NCBI RefSeq assembly: GCF_018917235.1
Contig: NZ_JAHLOF010000005.1
Span: forward strand, 121,129-185,128
Direction of reading: 5' to 3'
Source of the DNA: Metaclostridioides mangenotii
GTDB taxonomy: Bacteria > Bacillota > Clostridia > Peptostreptococcales > Peptostreptococcaceae
Length of the DNA stretch: 64,000 bases
Both the position numbers and the translations under genes were made by a program. A model generated the notes under the pieces. The model saw only the letters and a list, made by a program, of their open reading frames with translations, did no database searches and was not told where the DNA came from. The stretch's first letter is position 1; each line of letters opens with the position of its first letter. Shown here piece by piece: positions 9,360-18,527 of this stretch.

Positions 9360-9637
9360 AGGGCGCTCCAGCGCAGTTATCAGGGGGGGAGAAGCAAAGG
9401 GTTTCAATTGCAAGAGCTCTATCAAATAATCCAGAGATAATTTTAGCTGATGAACCAACAGGAAGCTTAGATCAACGTAATGGTTTAAAAATCATGAAAA
9501 TATTTAAAGAGTTAAACGAAAAGGGAAAAACTATTATTATGGTTACTCATGATAAAAATCTTAGTAGTTATGCAACAAATGCAACAAGAGTAATAAAAGT
9601 AGTTGATGGGAAAATAGTAAATATATCTGAAAAATAG
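9360..9637 (+). pseudogene. truncated ABC transporter ATPase (3' end)
   Basis: The frame begins without a start and reads the second half of a LolD/MacB-type ABC ATPase: the signature LSGGEKQR, Walker B ILADEPTGSLD and the H-loop IIMVTHD, ending VDGKIVNISEK and a stop. The Walker A half and the partner permease are missing here. A run of seven G residues lies in the signature codons. A terminator follows at 9672. This is a remnant left by a deletion or insertion. Confidence 0.85.
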
Positions 9638-9671
9638 AATTTATACTTTAAATTCATTTCATAATGTAAAA

Positions 9672-9706
9672 AAGAGCAAAATAATAAGTATTTGCTCTCT
9701 TTTTTA
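9672..9706 (+). terminator. terminator after ABC remnant
   Basis: The stem AGAGCAAA/TTTGCTCT is followed by a run of T. Confidence 0.7.
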
Positions 9707-9836
9707 TTTATTTGATTTAGCAAGCACTAGGTTTTCATATTAAGTTAAATTGAAGATGGGAAAACTTTATTTATTGCAACTTATGATAAGTATGTAATAT
9801 ATGAATATTAAAAATTATAAATTAATTAGTTAAATT

Positions 9837-9867
9837 GAAAAAGTAGTCCCCGGGGGACTACTTTTTT
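9837..9867. repeat. hairpin upstream of fic
   Basis: The sequence AAGTAGTCCCCGGGGGACTACTT plus a T-run is a nearly perfect palindrome. Its core is the exact reverse complement of the core of the hairpin at 10721, on the other side of fic. Confidence 0.8.
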
Positions 9868-9955
9868 GTGAGTTTAACGGTGGAAAATTAGATAACGAGA
9901 AAATAGTATTTTCTCCTGAACTAAATTAAAAGATAAGCTGACAAAGTTTAGACCA

Positions 9956-10708
9956 ATGGATAAAGCATCATTAAATGTACTAAAAGAGCATGATAGAATA
10001 GAACAAATTTATAGCAGTACAGCACTTGAAGGAAACACAATTACCGCAAGTGAGACTAAGATGATTCTAGAAAAAGGTATTACTATAAGTGGCAAATCCA
10101 TGAGGGAACATTTAGAAATTGTTAACCTGAATGGTGCTATTGATTATGTGGAGGATTTAGTTAGGGGAAATGAGCCGTTAATTGAGTCTAACTTGAAACA
10201 AATTCATTTTCTGGTTTATAATAATACATCAAAATATGATATGAAAGATGTAGCGGGAGTTTATAGAAAAGTTGATGTACAAATTTTAGGTTCAGAACAT
10301 AAACCACCGTCCGCTTATTTAGTCCAGGATGAAATGGATGACTTCTTTAAATGGGTGGAAGTAAATAAAGACAAATTACATCCAATTGAGTATGCTTCAC
10401 AAGTTCATTTAAAATTTGTTACTATACATCCTTTTATCGATGGTAATGGGAGAGTTGCACGACTACTTATGAATTTTGCTTTGACAAGCAAGGGATATCC
10501 AACAATAGCTATAAAACCAGACAATGAAAGTAGAACTAGATATAATAAGGCTCTTGAACATGCACAAGTAACAGGTGATTCAAGTGATTTTACCAAAATG
10601 GTATATGAATTATCTAAAGAAAAGTTAACATCTATGTTACGCAATTTAGAAACTTATAATGATTTAAATAGTAGAAAAACTAAAGTGAAAGATGAATTTG
10701 AAAGATAA
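9956..10708 (+). CDS. fic: Fic-domain protein, class II-like
   Basis: This 250-residue protein has a complete Fic active site HPFIDGNGRVAR (about 160-171) and, near the N terminus, an inhibitory-helix motif STALEGN that fits the (S/T)xxxE(G/N) consensus of class II Fic proteins. The family transfers AMP or a related group to target hydroxyls, here probably autoinhibited. The frame is open upstream of the ATG at 9956 (…TKFRP) and the usual family start appears to be lost, so the N terminus may be short. No helix-turn-helix is seen. No antitoxin gene adjoins; the gene stands alone between two matching hairpins. Confidence 0.85.
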   Translation: MDKASLNVLKEHDRIEQIYSSTALEGNTITASETKMILEKGITISGKSMREHLEIVNLNGAIDYVEDLVRGNEPLIESNLKQIHFLVYNNTSKYDMKDVAGVYRKVDVQILGSEHKPPSAYLVQDEMDDFFKWVEVNKDKLHPIEYASQVHLKFVTIHPFIDGNGRVARLLMNFALTSKGYPTIAIKPDNESRTRYNKALEHAQVTGDSSDFTKMVYELSKEKLTSMLRNLETYNDLNSRKTKVKDEFER

Positions 10709-10720
10709 TGTATAATCACA

Positions 10721-10750
10721 AAAAACTAGTCCCCCGGGGACTAGTTTTTA
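10721..10750. terminator. hairpin downstream of fic
   Basis: AAAAACTAGTCCCCCGGGGACTAGTTTTT is a palindrome with flanking A and T runs, so it can terminate in both directions. Its core AGTCCCCCGGGGACT is the reverse complement of the core upstream of fic. Confidence 0.8.
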
Positions 10751-10801
10751 TTATTGAAAAGTTATAGTGTTATTAAATAATCCATCAAGTAATAAAACCT
10801 T

Positions 10802-11667
10802 TTATTTTTTATACTTAAAATTTATGTACTTTATCTCGTATTCTAATGATCTAATTAAATTTTTTTCTATATTAATCAAATTTGAATATATTTCTTTGAG
10901 CTTTACTATCTCTTCTAAATTCAATACATCAGATGATATTAATTTACTGAAATCTCTAATTGAAGCATCAGTATTTTCCAATTTAAGTTCTAATGCTTCT
11001 CCTTCAAAACCACCTAAAATAATATGAGATATAATTCCATGTTTCCCTAAAATTTTTTGATCATCATAATCACCTAATTCATAAAAGAATTCTTTAATAG
11101 CTTTATCCGAGATTTTAATAGAGTCTGAAATTCCTCTATTGAATTATAAAAGCTATCAATTTGTTTCTTGAATTTTTTTGGAATTTCAAGTGATCGAGAA
11201 TCATTACAAATTTTTCCTAGTTCGCTATAAACTAATCGATCATCATAATCATCACGTCCGTCGTTCTTGCTATGTACTAACAAATCATCCATAGTACAAT
11301 TGATTAACATATTATGGTTATAAATAAGTTCATCATATAGTAAAGTGTATATTTTATCAGTACGTATTAAACTTGCTTTCGCTTTGATATCACTATTAAA
11401 AGACATTTTTGCTCCTACTATTGTACAGAATCCCCCAACCAATGCACCAAGTAGAGTAAATACAGACATGTAAAAATTATCATTTGTTATTATGGGTTGT
11501 AAAAATTCTATTGATTTATTTTGTTTAAGCAATAGATTCAATAGAAGTAATGCTAAAACAATTAAAATAATAATCTTTACATAATAGTTTAAAAAATTTC
11601 TAACGCATAAAAACTTAGTTTCTTTATTAAGAGTTTTTAAATCCTTAAAATCAAAGTTATTTTTCAT
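10802..11667 (-). pseudogene. membrane protein gene with frameshift
   Basis: The N-terminal part starts at ATG 11667 (MKNNFDFKDLKTL), overlapping the recombinase gene by about ten bases, and has two membrane segments (about 30-50 and 70-90) followed by a cytosolic helical region. The frame stops at 11074. In another frame the minus strand continues coherently from about 11130 (SDSIKISDKAIKEFFYELG) to a stop at 10802, ending IKYINFKYKK. The most economical reading is one gene of about 285 codons with a single frameshift near 11130. The family is unknown; it resembles small membrane proteins of mobile elements. Confidence 0.65.
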
Positions 11668-12271
11668 AATCAATACCTTTCTTGCTATGTTCATATTTGT
11701 TTGCGAGTTTATAGAATGTTGTTCTTTTCAAATCCAGTTTTTCCATAGTTAGCTTAGCAGTTTGCTCGCCTGTTTGCCATTTCTTAAATTCAATTTCCCA
11801 ATCTATAGGATATTCTATTTTAGGACGACCTGACTGTCTACCAGTTTTTAAAGATACCTTTTTCCCATACTCATTTAAAGGCATTGCATCTATACCTTCT
11901 TTTTGTCTATCTAGTATATAAGATCTTTCTAGTTGTGCCATAGCACCAAAAATGGTTAACATAAATTCTCCGCTAGATGTAGAAGTATCTATATTTTCTT
12001 TTTGTGACTCGAAGTCAACATTCTTTTCTTTTAGTATTTCTATTAATTCTAGTAAGTCTTTTGTATTTCTTGCAAACCTACTTATACTTTCAACTACTAC
12101 TACATCGCCTGCTCTAGCAAAATTAATCATTTCTTTTAGCTGTGGTCGATTTGTATCTTTTCCACTTACTTTTTCCATATAGACCTTTTCAACATTTAGT
12201 TGATTCATAAGTAGTTCTTGACGAACTATATTTTGTTCTTTTGTACTAACACGTATATAGCCTAATCTCAT
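11657..12271 (-). CDS. serine recombinase (resolvase/invertase family)
   Basis: This 204-residue protein has the full small-resolvase layout: the catalytic Ser in RVSTKEQ (residue 9), the Arg-rich ESISRFARN segment (about 62-70), the long linker helix MAQLERSYILDRQKEG and a C-terminal helix-turn-helix (about 165-195). It cuts and rejoins DNA at res-type sites. The RBS GGAAAGGAAGGAG lies before the ATG. It overlaps the membrane protein gene downstream. No matching transposase is seen nearby, so it is probably a leftover of a transposon or plasmid. Confidence 0.9.
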   Translation of the reverse strand: MRLGYIRVSTKEQNIVRQELLMNQLNVEKVYMEKVSGKDTNRPQLKEMINFARAGDVVVVESISRFARNTKDLLELIEILKEKNVDFESQKENIDTSTSSGEFMLTIFGAMAQLERSYILDRQKEGIDAMPLNEYGKKVSLKTGRQSGRPKIEYPIDWEIEFKKWQTGEQTAKLTMEKLDLKRTTFYKLANKYEHSKKGIDYEK

Positions 12272-12779
12272 TTTCTTCTCCTTCCTTTCCTTTTTATAGT
12301 AATAATACTTAAATTATACAATAATTATTCGAAAAACACATCTATTATTTACGGATATATTCGTTTATATTTTATAACTTTTTCGGAAAATAAAAGCATT
12401 ATAAATACTACTTATTTAAATTTGAGATTTTAATTCGTAAAGCTATACTTTTATGAATAAGTATTATTAAACTAGGACTGTTGAAGTAGTAAATAAATCT
12501 GTGAAAATTGAGATTTACATCTGGTAAAGCTATCCTTTTTAAATTTCCTTTTCCCCCTTGAGTTTTGTTGAGGACCTTTGACAGATGATAAATACTTTGA
12601 CTAAGGCGACTATACATATGTAAATAGAAGTAAAAAGAGGTAGCAACTATTTTAATTAGCTGTTACCTCTTTCTCGCTCATAAATATAATCCTAGCTCTA
12701 TCCTTGTAACAATACTCAGGTAGATAACTACTATATCATTGAAGCTTCCATTTAATTTTCATGAACAGTAATTCTCCAA
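12272..12779. other. intergenic stretch
   Basis: AT-rich. It holds the promoter region of the recombinase gene and the terminator of the VanZ gene. Two imperfect copies of a segment with GAGATTT…GTAAAGCTAT lie at about 12422 and 12510. I see no convincing gene. Confidence 0.5.
12633..12672 (-). terminator. terminator of vanZ-like gene
   Basis: The stem AAAGAGGTA(A)CAGC…GTTGCTACCTCTTT is followed by T residues in the minus-strand direction. Confidence 0.7.
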
Positions 12780-13304
12780 TTACGTAAGTTTAAAAATAAT
12801 AACACCACTAATTAACAACTGTACTAATTTAAAAATGCAAATCGTTCCGATTGAAGCTAAAACATTAAGGATTTTATTTGCTTTTGTACTAAACAGGTTA
12901 AAAAATACAATATATACTCCGACTCCAATAATTCCACCTAATGTATTTCCGATAAGGTCAGTTATATCACTAACACCTATTGCAAAGGTGAATTGCAATG
13001 TTTCAAATAACAAACTAACTCCTGCTATTGGCACAATCTTTTTCAAGAAAGACCAATTTGGTTTTAGCATACTGATATAAATTCCAAACGGGATAAATGC
13101 AAGCACATTATAGATTGTATTACTATAATCTATTTGATTGTTAACAATACCTGAACCAGTAGGGATTAAGTTGATTTCCCTAAAATGGGGCAATCCTTGA
13201 AATGAAAATTGCATTTTAAATATTATAATCCATGTTAATACAAATAAATATACGACTAACAAGCCAGCAGTCAATATGTTTTGATAATTTTTTGATTTTT
13301 CCAT
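12780..13304 (-). CDS. VanZ-family membrane protein
   Basis: This 174-residue protein has four to five hydrophobic segments (about 10-30, 60-78, 88-106, 116-136, 148-170) and the VanZ signature NVLAFIPFGIY near 65, then ETLQF and DLIGNTLGG. VanZ proteins contribute to glycopeptide tolerance by an unclear route and are common as stand-alone genes. The neighbour upstream on the same strand is a broken D-Ala-D-Ala carboxypeptidase, so the pair may once have acted together on peptidoglycan precursors. Confidence 0.85.
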   Translation of the reverse strand: MEKSKNYQNILTAGLLVVYLFVLTWIIIFKMQFSFQGLPHFREINLIPTGSGIVNNQIDYSNTIYNVLAFIPFGIYISMLKPNWSFLKKIVPIAGVSLLFETLQFTFAIGVSDITDLIGNTLGGIIGVGVYIVFFNLFSTKANKILNVLASIGTICIFKLVQLLISGVIIFKLT

Positions 13305-13453
13305 ATAAATTCACTCAATTCCTAATTTTTTTCATTCCTATAATATTTCTGTATTATTTTAAACTTTAAAGCTGGTTCCATCTTCTTCTTATCTTTCGTT
13401 TTATGAAATCCTAAGCATTCGATAATTAATAAACTTTGGTTTATATAAACAGC

Positions 13454-13815
13454 TTACACTTTGTTCTCATAATTCTTGAGACATCTCAGGGTTAAGAATA
13501 TGAGTTCATTTAAATCCGGCAAGGATTTAATCACGACTAAGTCCGTCATTATTTTCGTCATCGACGCCGGAAACATCTTTTTATTGCTATTTTTGCTTAG
13601 GATGACTTGTCCACTTCCACTTTCTGCTTCGATTAATAAAGCATATTCACTATTTAGTTCTTGTGTATAAATACTTACTGATTGTTGTGCTCCAGCGAGG
13701 TTATTCACCGTCTGAATATTTTCATAAAACATTATCCATTGAACATCCTGTTAAGATAAATATGATCATTCCAATCCATAATAATGCTTCATGTTTTCCT
13801 ACTCCCTTTCTCTAT
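13454..13815 (-). pseudogene. truncated, frameshifted D-Ala-D-Ala carboxypeptidase lipoprotein
   Basis: The downstream frame reads ALLIEAESGSGQVILSKNS and then ASMTKIMT, the SxxK active-site segment of S11-family carboxypeptidases, before ending shortly afterwards at 13454; the KTG part of the fold is absent. Upstream, in another frame, a lipoprotein signal is visible (MIIFILTGCS). A frameshift near 13735 separates signal and enzyme. SGSGQ also looks like a short duplication within the usual SGQ. The gene is broken at both points. Confidence 0.7.
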
Positions 13816-13929
13816 CACCCCCTTAGTATAAAAGAATCACTCTAATTGTTTTTTAATATTTTAGGAAGAAATGCTTAAGATTTTATTAATTTTACTTATT
13901 CAAAGTTAGATTGACCATTAACGTAAAAT

Positions 13930-13986
13930 AGATCCTATATAGTGGACACGATAAAAAACGTGTCTATTAATATAGGATCTTTTTTG
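13930..13986 (+). terminator. strong hairpin with T-run
   Basis: AGATCCTATAT…GACACG pairs with CGTGTC…ATATAGGATCT and is followed by TTTTTT. No plus-strand gene is visible just upstream. Confidence 0.65.
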
Positions 13987-14031
13987 TACAATATTAATTA
14001 TTTTTCAATAATTTAATCAATTAATTCATTT

Positions 14032-14071
14032 AAAAAAGCTACCATATATTACAGTGGTAGCTTTTTTATTG
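14032..14071. terminator. bidirectional hairpin
   Basis: AAAAAAGCTACCA…TGGTAGCTTTTTT is symmetrical and could end transcription in both directions. Confidence 0.65.
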
Positions 14072-14274
14072 TAGCAAATTATTGCAATATCTGTCAAGCT
14101 AAGGGTAGGTTATATTTTGATTCTACTAGAGTTAATAGATCGGCGTCAATATTAACATTATGGCATCGATTAATAATATATTTAAAAAAATATCCTACTT
14201 TCAGAGACTGTAAAAAAAATACTCTGAAAAAAAGGATAAGACTTGACTTACGTCGAATTAATTTTGACTAACTT

Positions 14275-14421
14275 ATGAAAAAAGATATAACTTCAACAGT
14301 ATTGGAAAAAGTAGGATCTTTAGCGGTAAGTGCTATTAAATTATCAGCTAACTCTACTTGTACATTTTTAAATCATCAAGCAAAAATGCCACAGGATATA
14401 AAAAATTTTAAAAAGAAATAG
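14275..14421 (+). CDS. agrD: orphan AgrD-like autoinducing peptide precursor
   Basis: The 48-residue frame starts MKKDITSTVLEKVGSLAVS and continues with a central STCTFL segment and the charged tail AKMPQDIKNFKKK. It matches the AgrD at 42286 in length and at most positions: the amphipathic leader, the Cys for thiolactone formation and the acidic/basic tail. Such precursors are cut and cyclised by AgrB. No agrB, agrC or agrA lies near. I see no good ribosome binding site just upstream, so expression is uncertain. A terminator follows at 14440. The peptide could be processed by the AgrB encoded at 41702, which is inference. Confidence 0.75.
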   Translation: MKKDITSTVLEKVGSLAVSAIKLSANSTCTFLNHQAKMPQDIKNFKKK

Positions 14422-14439
14422 AAAGTCCAAAAAAAGTTC

Positions 14440-14492
14440 AAAAAACCGACTTCCTTTAGCTAAATTAATTTTACTATAGTAAATCGGTTTTT
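14440..14492 (+). terminator. terminator after orphan agrD
   Basis: AAAAACCGA and TCGGTTTTT form a stem closing a loop of about 32 bases. Confidence 0.6.
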
Positions 14493-14640
14493 AATTTAAT
14501 ACTTTTTTTCATAGTCTCCTATCGACTGTAAGGCTTTGTGTAATCTGTAAAAACTCCTACATTACTAAAGAGATATTTAAATACACTGTGTACAATCTAT
14601 ATTACATTTCTTAAAACTTCACTGACTAGTTATGTATTTA

Positions 14641-14684
14641 AAAGCCTTTAAAATTCAAATAAATAGATTTTAAGGGCTTTTTTA
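14641..14684. repeat. dispersed hairpin repeat, copy A
   Basis: An inverted repeat AAAGCCTTTAAAAT / ATTTTAAGGGCTTT, preceded by GACTAGTTATGTATTTAAAA, which is also found before copy B at 19941. A third copy lies at 22118. Confidence 0.75.
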
Positions 14685-14811
14685 CTAGATATCTTAAATT
14701 GTGTTTTTAAAGTATTGTTTAAACGTTTATATTTCATCTGCATGTGAAATTATTCCAATAATATGTTAAAATAACTTTGAGTTCAATAAATAATATCTGA
14801 GAGGTGAAATT

Positions 14812-14997
14812 ATGGACATTTTATATACTATAGGAAGTTTTGTAAGTTTTTTAGGTGTATTTTTTCTATTAATTGGTTTTAAAAAGGACTTTATTCGTTT
14901 AAATTCAGTTCAAAAAATAGGAATTATCTTAACTTCTATAGGAATTGCCATTCCTTTTTTAATTGGTTTTGTTGATGGCTTTTTGGCAAGTGTATAA
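14812..14997 (+). CDS. small two-helix membrane protein
   Basis: This 61-residue protein follows a good RBS (GAGAGGTGAAATTATG). Two hydrophobic segments (about 5-23 and 36-56) flank a short basic loop GFKKDFIRLNS, so it is an integral membrane hairpin. I recognise no family. It stands alone between hairpins, ahead of a convergent ABC transporter operon. Confidence 0.6.
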   Translation: MDILYTIGSFVSFLGVFFLLIGFKKDFIRLNSVQKIGIILTSIGIAIPFLIGFVDGFLASV

Positions 14998-15065
14998 TTC
15001 TACTTGTTAAAAAATCATTAATAAAACAACAAGTAGTATGATTTATGGTGTATTTCTAGACAAAT

Positions 15066-15113
15066 AAAATCTGGACAATACATTTCTGTATCCTCCAGAT
15101 TTTACATATAATA
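15066..15113. terminator. bidirectional terminator
   Basis: AAAATCTGGA / TCCAGATTTT forms the stem. It lies between the small plus-strand membrane gene and the end of the minus-strand ABC operon and could serve both. Confidence 0.65.
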
Positions 15114-15161
15114 TATTTTTATTAGACGTCACGTCAAAGTCTTAAATTGATTAGACAGAAC

Positions 15162-15845
15162 CTAATCAATTTCATTATTTTCCTTTAAAAATAATAATTT
15201 TCCAGATTTTAATCCCCATATTTCATCCAAATACATACATACTTTTTTTGAATGAGTTACGATAATAACACATTTATCATGATTATGGGCTAATGATACT
15301 AAAATATCCATTATTTTTTCTTCAGTTTCATTATCTAAATTTCCTGTTGGTTCATCGGCAATTATTATATCTGGATCATGAGCAAGCGCCCTGGCAATTC
15401 CTATACGTTGCTGTTCCCCACCAGATAAATTTAGGATTTTTCTATTAGCTGTATCAGCGTCTATTCCAACGTCTTTTAGTAAATTATAAATATAATTATC
15501 TTCATTTTTTTTCTTTACATCACTTATATTCATCGATAATAGTATATTTTCTTTAGCTGTAGCATTTAAAAGTAAATTATATCCTTGAAATATAACCCCA
15601 ATATCATTGGCTCTATATAAATCCCTATCTATTGACTTTAAGCCTTTATCTTTGTATAAAACTTCTCCCTTAGTACATGTATCAAGGCCTGATATTAGAG
15701 AAAGTAATGTACTTTTTCCTGCTCCTGATTTTCCTACTATCCCATAAACTTTTCCTTTTTCAAAGTTTATATTTATATCCTCAAAAACATCTTTCTTTCC
15801 ACCTTCATATCTATAACTTACATCTATTAAACTCAATAAACTCAT
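15162..15845 (-). CDS. ABC transporter ATP-binding protein (Vex/MacB-like)
   Basis: This 227-residue ATPase has Walker A GKSGAGKST (about 38-46), the signature LSGGEQQR, Walker B IIIADEPTGNLD and the H-loop VIIVTHS. It is the last gene of a four-gene minus-strand cluster: response regulator, kinase, permease, ATPase. It energises the MacB/FtsX-type permease encoded six bases upstream. Such pairs in Firmicutes often export or remove antimicrobial peptides or signal through the adjacent two-component system. Confidence 0.9.
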   Translation of the reverse strand: MSLLSLIDVSYRYEGGKKDVFEDININFEKGKVYGIVGKSGAGKSTLLSLISGLDTCTKGEVLYKDKGLKSIDRDLYRANDIGVIFQGYNLLLNATAKENILLSMNISDVKKKNEDNYIYNLLKDVGIDADTANRKILNLSGGEQQRIGIARALAHDPDIIIADEPTGNLDNETEEKIMDILVSLAHNHDKCVIIVTHSKKVCMYLDEIWGLKSGKLLFLKENNEID

Positions 15846-15851
15846 ATCTAC

Positions 15852-17270
15852 CTAATTCCTTTCTGATAATATTTTTCTTGGTTCAAATCTCATTATATAT
15901 ACAATTCCAATACCAATAGATATTGCTCCAAGTAACAGTGCTATTAATGTTATTCCCATAATTGCATCACTGTTCAGATGTACATTTAAATTAGTTATTG
16001 GATCTACATTTGGAGCTGCTCCTCCGCCCATTCTAAACATTATTCCTTCAGATGCACTTTGATTTTGAGCCTCTATTTGAGTTTTTAGGAGTACATTTGA
16101 AATTGATTGGGCAGATAAACTAGCAATAGACAATCCTACAACTAATGAAATAGCTATTGTAGATAATGTTTCGAAGATTAAACCAAGTGCAACCTTACCT
16201 TTTTTCATTCCCATTGCTCTAAGAACACCAATTTCATATTTTCTTTCACGAATTCCTAAGATAGATATTAAAATTAAAATACTACCGCCAAAGCATAGTA
16301 CTAATATCATAAACATGTTGGCTATCTTTTGTAATCCTTCAACAGGCTTAACAATTTCATCATAACTTTGAGAATCTGTTGATACATCATATAACTTATT
16401 TAATCCCAATTTATGTGCTTCTTCATTAAACTCACTTAGTAAATCTGGATCTTTTAAGAAGAATTTCGCATCTACTGAAATTAAATCATTATTTGTTTTT
16501 ACTTTGTATGGTTTTAAAGTATCGAAAGTTGTAATAATTTCATTTTTTCTATTCATCATAGGATGCTTAAAGCCATAATCTTGAGATTTAGTTCCATCAT
16601 AATAAATTCCAGAAATAGTTAGTTCTAATGGATCATATTTATCAGGATCATCTGGGTTTTGAACTTTAAAAGTATCTCCTACTTTTAGATTGTTTAATTT
16701 AGCAAAATCTTCACTAACTATAGCTTCGCCATTTTTTTCTGGCATTTTACCATCAGTGACTTTCCTATCACCCTTTTTAAACTCATCTAATCTTGCAGAA
16801 TTAAGTCCTCCATTAATAGTTAGATTAGAATCTTTTGCATTTTCAGATCTTTCTTTTCCCTCAGTAACAGCTCCTCCAATATTACTAGAATTTTTATTAT
16901 TTTTTTCATATTCATCTTGGTCTAGTGCTTTTAGCTTATCACTATAACCACTGTAACTTGCAGTAAATATTGTCTCTTTTAAATATTCCGATTTAGACAA
17001 TTTTTCTAGTAAATCATATTTAGGCCCAATGGATTCTACTGACTCTATACCATCTTCTTGTACTTTTTCCATAATTTTTTCTTGATCAGGCTGAATAAAT
17101 ACTTCTGAACCAAATCGATTTTTATAATCTTTTATGATTTCACCCGAAGTAGTATTTATAACAACCGAAATAGCTACACATGAAAGTATTGCAATCATTA
17201 TAACACCAAGTAAAATATTACGACCTTTATTCCTCGCTAAATTTTTTAGTGCATTTTTTAAAATATACAT
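15852..17270 (-). CDS. ABC transporter permease, MacB/FtsX type
   Basis: This 472-residue protein has the type VII ABC topology: one N-terminal membrane segment (about 18-40), a large extracytoplasmic domain (about 41-310), then three membrane segments (about 315-340, 365-395, 435-460). The segment RERKYEIGVLRAMGMKKG is the usual FtsX coupling region. It partners the ATPase 6 bases downstream. The domain order and the adjacent VncS-like kinase make it Vex-like; the substrate is unknown. Confidence 0.88.
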   Translation of the reverse strand: MYILKNALKNLARNKGRNILLGVIMIAILSCVAISVVINTTSGEIIKDYKNRFGSEVFIQPDQEKIMEKVQEDGIESVESIGPKYDLLEKLSKSEYLKETIFTASYSGYSDKLKALDQDEYEKNNKNSSNIGGAVTEGKERSENAKDSNLTINGGLNSARLDEFKKGDRKVTDGKMPEKNGEAIVSEDFAKLNNLKVGDTFKVQNPDDPDKYDPLELTISGIYYDGTKSQDYGFKHPMMNRKNEIITTFDTLKPYKVKTNNDLISVDAKFFLKDPDLLSEFNEEAHKLGLNKLYDVSTDSQSYDEIVKPVEGLQKIANMFMILVLCFGGSILILISILGIRERKYEIGVLRAMGMKKGKVALGLIFETLSTIAISLVVGLSIASLSAQSISNVLLKTQIEAQNQSASEGIMFRMGGGAAPNVDPITNLNVHLNSDAIMGITLIALLLGAISIGIGIVYIMRFEPRKILSERN

Positions 17271-17375
17271 CCTTTAAACTCTCCTTTTTTCAACTTTGAT
17301 TGTAAACACAGTATAACAAATTAATTGTTTACTCAATGTTAACCCTCGAACTAAGGATTAAATATAAAATAAAAA

Positions 17376-18527
17376 TTACTTTTTATATTCAGAGAAGGAT
17401 AAATAAAAACAAGATCCTTTATTTATTTCACTATCTACAATTACAAAACCATCACATAAATCACACACATGGGACACTAAGCTTAATCCTATTCCATAAC
17501 CATCCTTATTTAATTCATTAATTCTATACTTATTATCAAATATTTTTCCAATAGAATTTTTATCCATACCTATTCCATTATCTTTTACTGTAATAATAAC
17601 ACTATTATTTTTATTTTTAACAGATACTTTAATAGATTTTCCACCTCCATATTTTACTGCGTTATCAACTAAATTACTTATCGCACGATATATCCACCTT
17701 TCTTTTGCTAAAATTATAGTATTACTTTCATCATCAAAATCAAATTCAATATTCTTATATGTTTTACTATATCCATCGCAAATAGATGCGCAAATTATGG
17801 AAATATCTACTTCTGTCATCCCTTTATCAACTTTTACATCACTTAAAGTTAAAATATCATCTATACTATCTGAAATATTATCTATGAATTTAATATACTC
17901 TTGATTATTATCTATTTCTAAATTAGTCCTTAAAATCGCTATAGCATTTTTTTGTTCATGCGATAAATAGGAATTTAATCTTTTATATTCATCTAAAGAC
18001 TGATTAAATTTATCCTCTATATTTTCATAGGCAATACCAAAAGATTTACTTACCAAAGCTGGATCAAAATCGTCCTCCGGTGTATTAAGCTTATTAACGA
18101 TATTTTCAATCTCCTTATCATGAATCTTACTCAAAATTATCCACAATATAATAGATGCAATTATAAAAATAGAAAAAGATATCAAAATAGTACTTGCTAT
18201 ATCTTCAAATCCACTCTTTAAATATACTTTTCCAATTTCCCCTAAATCCGTTAATCGTTTTAATTGTAAATTTTTCCAATAAGGATATTCTATATTTTTA
18301 TATATATTACTTAATCCATTACTTTGAAAATTCATTCTCTCAACAATTTCTCTATTTGCATTTGTACCAAAATCAACAATATAAACTTTAGTAGCTTTCA
18401 TATGTTTACTTTCTTCTAAATTACTAAATGAACTCTTAACCCCATAAATCACAAAAATCACAACTAAGGTTAATATTAAAGAGTATATAGTTATAACTAA
18501 TCCACTTTTTAAATTTTCTCTACGCAT
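17376..18527 (-). CDS. sensor histidine kinase, VncS-like
   Basis: This 383-residue protein has two membrane segments (about 10-30 and 115-135) around an extracytoplasmic sensor region of about 85 residues. The phospho-acceptor His lies in SYLSHEQKNAIAILRTNLE, followed by an ATPase domain with N (ISNLVDNAVKYGGG) and G (DNGIGMD, GYGIGLSLV) boxes. It overlaps the upstream response regulator gene by 19 bases and precedes the ABC permease, so sensor and transporter are probably one detoxification or signalling unit. Confidence 0.9.
   Translation of the reverse strand: MRRENLKSGLVITIYSLILTLVVIFVIYGVKSSFSNLEESKHMKATKVYIVDFGTNANREIVERMNFQSNGLSNIYKNIEYPYWKNLQLKRLTDLGEIGKVYLKSGFEDIASTILISFSIFIIASIILWIILSKIHDKEIENIVNKLNTPEDDFDPALVSKSFGIAYENIEDKFNQSLDEYKRLNSYLSHEQKNAIAILRTNLEIDNNQEYIKFIDNISDSIDDILTLSDVKVDKGMTEVDISIICASICDGYSKTYKNIEFDFDDESNTIILAKERWIYRAISNLVDNAVKYGGGKSIKVSVKNKNNSVIITVKDNGIGMDKNSIGKIFDNKYRINELNKDGYGIGLSLVSHVCDLCDGFVIVDSEINKGSCFYLSFSEYKK

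Larger units (their letters stand above)
9638..9955. other. intergenic stretch with two hairpins
   Basis: This stretch holds the terminator of the ABC remnant and the hairpin that precedes fic. From 9910 to 9955 the fic frame is open upstream of its first ATG (it reads KLTKFRPM) but has no start codon, suggesting that the 5' end of fic was lost. Confidence 0.6.
14422..14811. other. intergenic stretch with two hairpins
   Basis: It contains the agrD terminator and copy A of the dispersed hairpin repeat. No gene is visible. Confidence 0.6.

Noticed and set aside
9360..9637. Functional ABC transporter ATPase
   Set aside because: Walker A and the start codon are missing.
12408..12617. 69-codon minus-strand frame
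   Set aside because: No RBS, no homology signal, and it lies across degenerate AT-rich sequence.
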